Of a stretch of DNA of 64,000 bases, positions 57,174-64,000 are shown piece by piece. The notes under the pieces are model-generated. The model worked only from the letters and a program-made list of their open reading frames with translations, was not told the DNA's origin and did no database searches. A program made the position numbers and the translations under genes. This DNA is from Tetracentron sinense. Lineage: Eukaryota > Streptophyta > Magnoliopsida > Trochodendrales > Trochodendraceae. The stretch covers positions 13,398,607 to 13,462,606 of the forward strand of contig CM026568.1 in NCBI GenBank assembly GCA_015143295.1, written 5' to 3'. Position 1 is the first letter of the stretch. Every line of letters starts with the position of its first letter.

Positions 57174-58246
57174 CAAGGTATTAAACTTCGGTTTCGGTAT
57201 AAACTTCGGTCGCTAAGAAAGTTGACACGCTTCGAGGAAGTTTAAGGAAGTCCAAGGAAGTTATGTAAAAATTAAAGAAGTGTAGGAAACTTTAAAGAAA
57301 CATTAGAAATCTAAGATGAAACTTTAGAAATTCAATACTTAAGCATAAATACACATCTAGAATTCATTATATTACTGACGCAAGCATGTAGTACTCAAAT
57401 GTGAGAATCATATTAAGTGACATGTGTTGTTTGCTTGTCTGAGCTGTAATTTTTTCTTGGTATTTCTCTGGATTGTCAATTTTTTAAAACTATATTTCAT
57501 CTTCTTTGTCAAGTGAAGAGGTATGTATTCTCTTTATTTTTCAATGATTAACTATGTTAATTGTTTTGGAAACCTAAAAACCTTATGAATGCACATTGAA
57601 GTCGATAAATAATTGAAATTCAATTTAGTTTCTAAACATATTTCATTCTATAATTGATGAACTCAATATTTTTACAATACTGAATCAATATGTAAAAAGG
57701 AGGAGATGGGTATTTAAATAATTTTGAATTTATGAAATACTATTAGGAAATTATTTGATTTTTTTAATATTACTAAAAAGTCATTATGAGCATAATATAC
57801 TAATAACAAGATTATTAGTATAATAAAATGATAATTTATAGTAAGGTTAATGCTAACCACACTCTAATAATAAAATTATAATTTATAATAAGGTTAATGC
57901 TAGCACTCTCTCTTTTAAAGTTGATTATATTTATAATAAGGTTAATGCTAGGTACACATGTCTTTCCTTACGAAGAAAGTAAGTTTAAAACGAGTGAAAC
58001 TAGCATTACCCTTTTAAGTTAAAACCTGAAGTCCTTCAATTTACAAATATTTTCTATACATTTCGGTTAACTTCTACTGAAGTTCTACATTTTCTTAACA
58101 ATTTTTTTCTGTTTCGGTCGAAGTTTATGGAAGTTTACTAGGAAGTTCAGTATTTTTAAGATACTAGTGCATTTCACTTCAGACACCACGGAAGTCAACT
58201 CAATTCGGTCAACTTCGGTGGAATTGAGTCGATTTTCGATACCATG
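57174..58246. mobile_element. GAAGTT/ACTTCGG-word hAT-like element, 1,073 bp
   Basis: Starts caaggtattaaacttcgg and ends gattttcgataccatg, flanked by perfect attcaaag duplications. The left 130 bases repeat acttcggt and gaagttta; the right 200 bases repeat acttc, gaagttt and cggtcaact. The core is AT-rich. A possible small inverted-repeat element (aaggttaatgctag ... ctagcattaccctt) lies near 57940-58016. Confidence 0.93.
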
Positions 58247-58261
58247 ATTCAAAGTAGTTTT

Positions 58262-59600
58262 TGATGCCCACTAATGAACCCTAGGGGGGGGTGAATAGGG
58301 TTTCTGATATTTGCGGAATTTAAAAATTATTACAACAACTACCAACTGAAATCAGAGATAATAGATAAAGAGAAGGATAGAGATACCAGACACCAGATAT
58401 GTTATCGGGGTTCAGCAACTTGCCTACGTCCCCGCCTTTAAGCTTTTTTCGCTTCAAGGATTCTCACACAATTCACTAATCGTACTCTTTTTTTCCGGCA
58501 GAGAGCAAGCCTTACAATCATTTTCCAAACTCAGGAAGAACCTTTAACAATCCTTTTATAGGCAAAGGAGTAACCTCTTCAAGAGAGACTCCCTCTTGGA
58601 TACAAGAAGACTCTCTTCTTAATAGGGTGCAAGAATCCCTGATTCTTGACTTTCAAATAAATATAGAAATTGGTGGATATTAAATCCGAATTGAAAGCTC
58701 CTAAATTGAGCTAGATAAGAATTGAATGCAAAGCTTACAATCTCTCAAAATTGATTGGAATTGAATGCTCAAAGAGAAAGGGATTGAGATTCTAATTATT
58801 CAATAGAAAAACAGAGTATTGATTACTGAGAGTTAGTGAGTGATGAATGAGCAATAGAACAGTGATTGGAATTCTTAGAATTGTGTATTTTCATCATTAA
58901 TCCACTCTTTTTATAGTTGGGCAATCAATATGGCCGTTTGGAGTAGCATTGAATGCGAACTAGCCATTGAAGAATTTTCCCGCAGTCACTCGTCGACAAG
59001 TGGGAAAGAATTAGGCTTGAGTCGTCGCCGAGTTGAGATAGAAGCAATTGCTTCATTTCTTATCATCCACTCGTTGACGAGTTCCTTGTACTCGTCGACA
59101 AATTCACTAAAATTTTTCAGTAAACTCATCGTAATGAGACCGAAGAGATGGGAATCATGCTAGGTCCCTTAGGCAATTTAATAATCAATATTTTAATCAT
59201 TTTTAGGGCCTTAGAGTGATGTCCACATTATACTAAGTCACCTAGGGTCTATCTAGGTAATCTTTGAGCAATTCTTTTCCAATGTTTTGAGAACTATTAC
59301 AAGGTCCTAGACACTTTAACTTAGACACTAGTCTTCATGAAAGAATGGTCTTCAATCTTGATTTGAGAAGCTTCACTCTTTGATGGATCTTCATGCATTG
59401 TCTTGAGCTTTTGAAGCTTTTGGAAGTACTAGCATTTGAACTTGTGACCTTGATGACTTAAGCTCTTCAATCCTTCATATCTTGAAATTTGATTCTACAT
59501 GGACTGTTTTATTGAAATTTTACCTACTCAATGAAAATATTAGTATATCAAGAGTCTTAGAGTTGTAACCTTGAGGCTAACAGTTTTAATCATCAAAACT
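58262..59600 (-). mobile_element. LTR of a Copia-type element, minus strand, no internal region
   Basis: On the minus strand it ends with the phrase ctattcacccccccctaggg and gggcatca, as long plant LTRs do, and begins near ttttgatgattaaaactg. It carries ctcgtcgacgagt-type words at 58985-59105. No partner LTR or pol sequence adjoins it, so it is probably a solo LTR. A target duplication was not confirmed. Confidence 0.6.
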
Positions 59601-60327
59601 GAAAAAAAGAAAAACCTTTGAAAATAATGAAGGGCTTTTGATGCGAAGTCGAGCTAGGAATTGCATTGTTTTGAACAAAAGTGGACCATGGAGTTTGTCA
59701 ATTTTTGTTCTGAAATGCAGTGATTGAATGTTGAAGAAAACAATGAATGCTACGGGTGTTTCCAGACCTCCAACATGTCTTGGGTTCCCTTTAATTTGAC
59801 CATTGCACATATCGCACAATGTGAAAAAAAGTGCATGTGTCGTGTGGAATCGATCTGTATCATGTGGATCCATACCTATTGCGCACAATGCAAACTGACA
59901 CAGGTCAATACTCTGGATTTCTTTTCATATGTATATTTTGCATCAATATTTTAGACCATGCATCCTATATGAAGTTCAAATTCTCAATATGCCATAGAAA
60001 TGTTATTCATGATAACTAAGTGAATTGAGCATAGATGTTTTTGTAAAACCGGAGAATTTGCTTGATTGTGATCTTAGTTAGGAAACCTGCTATGTTCTTC
60101 AAATATAACACCCATCACTCTAAATATTAAGAAAACTTTATGGCGAATGGTATGCAAAACTTAGGAGTGCTCCTTTTTTTAGTTTTTCAAGCCTTTAACT
60201 TTTCTCCTTTGGGATTCTTTTTTTATTTCTTGAAAATCCGTCTTAAGGCTTCTGAGGATATTGTCGTCACGGAAGAGAATGATCAAAACACATGCATGGG
60301 ATAATGACCTCATTTAATGTCATTACC
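59601..60327. other. No gene recognised
   Basis: A 100-codon minus-strand open frame here matches nothing I recognise and is not supported as a gene. Confidence 0.4.
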
Positions 60328-60672
60328 ATCTAAAAACTAAACTACTTGTTCTTCAGTTATAGTTTGTTTAAACAGTTGTATGCTTTACTTGAATGCACAA
60401 GTTCATTGTTATGGAAAATCAGAAATCTAAAAACTAAGGGCCCTTTTGGCTTCATTCCCAAGAACAATTTTCTATTCCCTGGGAATAGGAACTCTCTCTT
60501 AAGGTTTTATTCCCAGGGAATAGAGAATTGTTCTTTCGGAGTGATGCCAAATGTGCCCTAAACTACTATATGTATCATACAACTTAAATTTTTGTATGTT
60601 CTTCAGTTATGGTTTGTTTAAACAGTTGTATGCTTTACTTGAATGCACAAGTTCATTGTTATGGAAAGTCAG
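60328..60672. repeat. Tandem duplication of about 95-125 bp carrying one MITE insertion
   Basis: cttcagttatagtttgttta and the following 70 bases at 60351-60423 recur at 60600-60670. Each copy is preceded by, or followed by, atctaaaaactaaactac, intact at 60328-60345 and split by the MITE at 60425-60565. The two copies differ at only a few positions. Confidence 0.85.
60438..60558. mobile_element. Hairpin MITE, Tourist/Harbinger type, 121 bp
   Basis: Inverted ends gggcccttttggcttcattc and (reversed) gggcacatttggcatcactc, flanked by a TAA duplication at 60435-60437 and 60559-60561. The inner parts, caattttctattccctggga and (reversed) caattctctattccctggga, are also inverted, so nearly the whole element is one hairpin. 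An empty version of the same site lies about 95 bases upstream (60338-60340). Confidence 0.92.
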
Positions 60673-60899
60673 AAGTTAATACATGACTAAACTATCAAGA
60701 GGCAGACAAAAAGTATGTGAATTCAAAAGGCAAAATCAAACTAGGAAGTGTCTGACAGGGCTATATAACCGCCCCATGTATAAACTTAGTTGTTCCCTAG
60801 TCCAGAGCTGGTGTGCAGTTAATTTTCATCCAATTAACTTCATATTGTGTCAGTTTCGGATTTGAACGGTATCAGCTGTACTAACCTCAACAAACCCAA

Positions 60900-63800
60900 A
60901 ATGCAGACATGTCCATATAGTTTATTTCATATATTATGAGGTATAACCTAGCAATATTTAGCTCATGTATGTGGATAATCTAGAAGAATGTAATTAGATA
61001 AGCTTACATGAGCAGTATATATATTGAATCTAACTATTACAACCAGCGGCAATGATAAAAATAGAAATCTAACCCTAAATGCAATCAAATGGATGTTTTA
61101 GGACTGGAATAGTTAGTCTACTCTTTCTAGTATATGCCCACATCTTTATTAACAAAAGAATAGTAAAGGACAGTAATTCCCTTACCATAGTGTGAAACAT
61201 AAGACAATAAAGAAAATCTACCAAAGCATCATGGGCTTCTAAATCTAGGCCCATTACAATTCTCCTTCTCAGGCAGGGCGTATATATCTAACAGGCCCAG
61301 CTTGCTAATAATATCATGATGCCGACTTGACATTGCTTTTGTGAGAATGTATGTCAATGGATCATCTGTCTTGAGTCTTGAAATATGGAAAACTCAATAT
61401 CTTGTAAGCAACGTTTTATTGACTAAAGTGTTTTGAACATCAATTTGTTTTATGCTGAACTGGATTGTGAGCAATATTAATGGTTGCCCGGTTATCACAG
61501 TGCAGCTTCATCTCTGAGAATCTTTGACTGGACTGGAAACTCAAACTCTGTTATTAGGATCTTAATCTATAATAACTCACAAGCTCCATGAGTCATTGCC
61601 ATGTACTCTACTTTAGCATTGAACCTTGCACAAACTGCTTATTTATTGTTTCTCCATGTTATCAAGTTGGCAAGTTCCCACAAACAAAAGTGCAATAGCC
61701 CGACGTAGATCTCTTGTCTAAGCCTGGCCAGTCTACATCAGTATAGCCATCAATTACTAAAAAAGTTAAACATTATCCAGGTTAAAAGGTCGCAGTATCC
61801 TTTCAGTTGTCTCAAGATGGGTAATTCATTGCTTATGCATAAACTTACTAATTAGACTAACATAAGCAATGTTTGGCCATGTCAAATACAACTAAATAAG
61901 TCTTCCAACTAGTCTCTGAAACATCCCAACATCCTTGATAAGCTCTCCACCTTAATGATCAAGTCTGAGATTAGCTTCCATAGGTGTATCAACAGGTTTC
62001 ACACCAAGCTTTCCAGAGTCCTGTAGCTAGTTTAAGACATACTTCCTTTGGGAGATGAAGATACGCTTCTTGGACCTAGAAACCTCAATTCCAAGAAAGT
62101 ACCTTAAGGGACCCATATACTTGATCTCAATTTTTTTTAGCTAAAAACGTTTTTAAGTTTTTGAATCTCTTGAGGAATGTCACTTGTCACCACAATATCG
62201 TCAACATATACAACTAAAGTCTAGTGGTACCTCTCAAGTGCTTCACAATAGGGTGTGCATGACTCTGGACATACCCATATTTCTTCATTGTCCTACTAAA
62301 TCTTTCGCACCAGACTCTGGGAGATTGCTTTAGTCCGTAGATTGTCTTCTTTAACTGACACACCTTACGTTCTTGATTTTGAACTTGAAGTCGTGGAAGG
62401 AGAGTCTTATGAACTTCCTATAAATCCTCGTGAAGAAATGCATTTCACATCTAACTGATGAAGGGATTAAGAAAAATTTGTAGCATGTGAGAGCAACATC
62501 CTAACAGATTTGATCTTGAAAACTAGAGCAAACGTCTCTTGATAGTCAGACCCATAGGTTTGAGTAAACCCTTTAGTCTTATATTTCACCCTGTACACCT
62601 TCTTACATTCCACCAGTTTCTTCTGTACAAGCGTCAAAAAATTCCCAAGTATTGTTTTTATGAGAGCCTTCATTTCTTTCTACATGGCTTCTTTCCATTA
62701 AACACATTTCAGAGCTTCTGCCACACTAGAAGCAATAGACACTAAAGACAGAGAAGAAACTAAGGCTTAGATAGGTGAAAAAAGTGAGTCATAAGAAGCA
62801 AAGTGGGAAATTGGATGAACAGTCGTACAATTGTGTTTTCCATTGTGTTAGGCAATGGGAGCATCGTCATCAGGAATACTAAGATGAGAAGGTTGCTCTG
62901 CTGATGGAGTATTTACCATTGGCCGCCTAGAGTTGGTTTTAAACTCTTTGTTCTCACCTTTAGTAGACTCAAATGATGAAGAAGAAGGGGCAATAGATGG
63001 TTGAATTATAGAAGGATCATCAAACAATGAAAGTGGAAGGTGAGCCTCTGCATGACTACTCTCCCCCTAAAGAGGAACACCAGAGAAGAAAGGAAGTGCC
63101 TCAAAAAATGAAGCATCCATAGATACTAACATCTTACTCATTATTAGAACATAGCATTTATACCTTTTTTGAGTGGAAGAATAACCCTAAAATAGGCATT
63201 TCATGGACTTAGGATCTAGTTTGAAATGATTTGAACCCAAAATATAAATGAAACAAGTACAACCAAAGACCTTAATAGGAAGACCAAAAATTGGACACTT
63301 AGGAAATAACAGCTGATGTGGTGATTTGAGCCTGCACCTTTGATGGCATATGATTGATAAGTTGCAGTGACTAGGGAGCACAACTTCAAACTAGGACTTC
63401 TTCTCAACCTTCATAGCCAATAAAAGGCTTTTAGAAATCGCTAAAAGTTTCCTGTTCTTTTGTCCTGTTACTTTGTTTTGTTGTGGAGCATAGGTACAGC
63501 TGTTTTGATGTACAATGCCATGTTCTTCTAGTTATAACTACAGTTGTCCTTCACTCCTTCTTGATGCTCACATCCATTGTCAGATCTGAGAATTTTGTTT
63601 TGATTTTTTAACTACGTTCTCGGCATCTCCTAAAAGGGACGAATGATATTAGGTACTTCATTTGTAGTCTTCAAAAGATAAATCCATGTATACGGAGTGC
63701 AATAATCCACAAACTAAAAGAAATAATGAAAGCCAAATATAGGAAAAGTAAGAGAAGGCCCCCACACATCAAAATGCACAATATCGAAACGAATCTAACT

Positions 63801-64000
63801 TTTATTATTACTATGAGGAAAACTTGAAAATTGTTTCGCTGGTTCACACACTACTATTAATTTAGCAGACTGACAGACATAAATAGACTAGAAAACACAA
63901 GTTGACAAATGGCCAAGCCGCTTATGCCAAAGCAAAATCCTATCTTTATTAACACTAATAATAGACTATAGTGCACGAGGAGAAGTTGGAGCAAGATCTA
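60900..64000 (-). mobile_element. Ty1/Copia retrotransposon (Copia-3), minus strand, open at the right edge
   Basis: Reading leftwards from the edge: integrase (63187-63407, with FGLPIKVFGCTCF and LDPKSMKCLF), reverse transcriptase (62100-62700, with VYRVKYKTKGFTQTYGSDY and a YVDD core near 62190-62210), RNase H (about 61400-61720, KVEYMAMTHGACEL), a purine tract near 61259-61272, then an LTR beginning tgtaatgggcc at 61258 and running left. The LTR's outer end could not be fixed; 60900 is a guess. Broken, with probably ten or more lesions. Confidence 0.82.

Larger units (their letters stand above)
53433..64000 (+). other. Downstream intron of the helicase gene, at least 10.6 kb, open at the window edge
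   Basis: It starts with gtatag after exon S. Only repeats are recognised up to 64000, and no sequence resembling the rest of the cassette 2 winged helix or its Sec63 unit is seen. Confidence 0.75.

Noticed and set aside
59586-59888. 100-codon minus-strand open frame
   Set aside because: No resemblance to host or transposon proteins and no splice or promoter context.
53433-64000. Search for the next helicase exon (AYYGLE-like segment)
   Set aside because: No matching translation was found in any frame by eye, so no exon is called after 53432.
1-64000. A new defence, toxin or biosynthetic gene system
   Set aside because: All recognised coding sequence belongs to one housekeeping-type helicase gene or to transposons; nothing in the window supports a gene cluster.

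Overview
This window is nuclear DNA from a flowering plant, probably a woody, transposon-rich one. It lies inside a single host gene on the + strand. Nineteen consecutive exons (14836-53432, 2,469 coding bases, 823 codons, no internal stop, splice phases that agree throughout) encode the middle of an ASCC3/Brr2-type DExH-box RNA helicase, closest from memory to Arabidopsis DExH14 (At5g61140). They run from the winged-helix and Sec63 regions of helicase cassette 1 through all helicase motifs of cassette 2 to the start of its winged helix. The upstream exons (cassette 1 RecA domains) and downstream exons (second Sec63 domain) were not found, so the gene continues past both window edges.

Intron sizes fall into two classes. 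Most are 80-160 bases, but six are very large: at least 14.8 kb before the first visible exon, then 19.3, 2.9, 8.7 and 2.7 kb, and at least 10.6 kb after the last. Nearly all the extra length is transposon fossil. Layout: 1-14835, upstream intron with LINE-1 scraps, a Copia element (3067-8414), a Ty3/Gypsy scrap, a hAT transposase relic and small DNA elements; 14836-16549, six exons; 16550-35825, giant intron with a nested pile built in one L1 (about 17460-32040) followed by a nested pair of hAT-like elements; 35826-37652, six exons; 37653-40517, solo LTR and a 246-bp tandem duplication; 40518-40606, one exon; 40607-49258, a higher-order tandem array (41302-45420), a Copia scrap and an RTE scrap; 49259-49349, exon ending in a GC donor; 52049-53432, five exons; 53433-64000, further hAT-like elements, an LTR, a hairpin MITE and a minus-strand Copia running off the right edge.

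The most unusual signal is a set of non-autonomous elements with hAT hallmarks. Most have CA..TG ends, and twelve have 8-bp target duplications matching at 6 to 8 positions. Their ends are packed with a short repeated word that differs by family: CGAGT(C), GCCTAGGCG, GAGGCTT, GATATCG, CCGATACG or GAAGTT/ACTTCGG. Similar word arrays (GGCCC, ACCGGTC, CTCGAGCGAG, CTCGTCGACGAG) occur in other repeats and in two LTRs.

No tRNA, rRNA, CRISPR array or other host gene was recognised. All assignments are by reading and remembered family sequences; no search was run.
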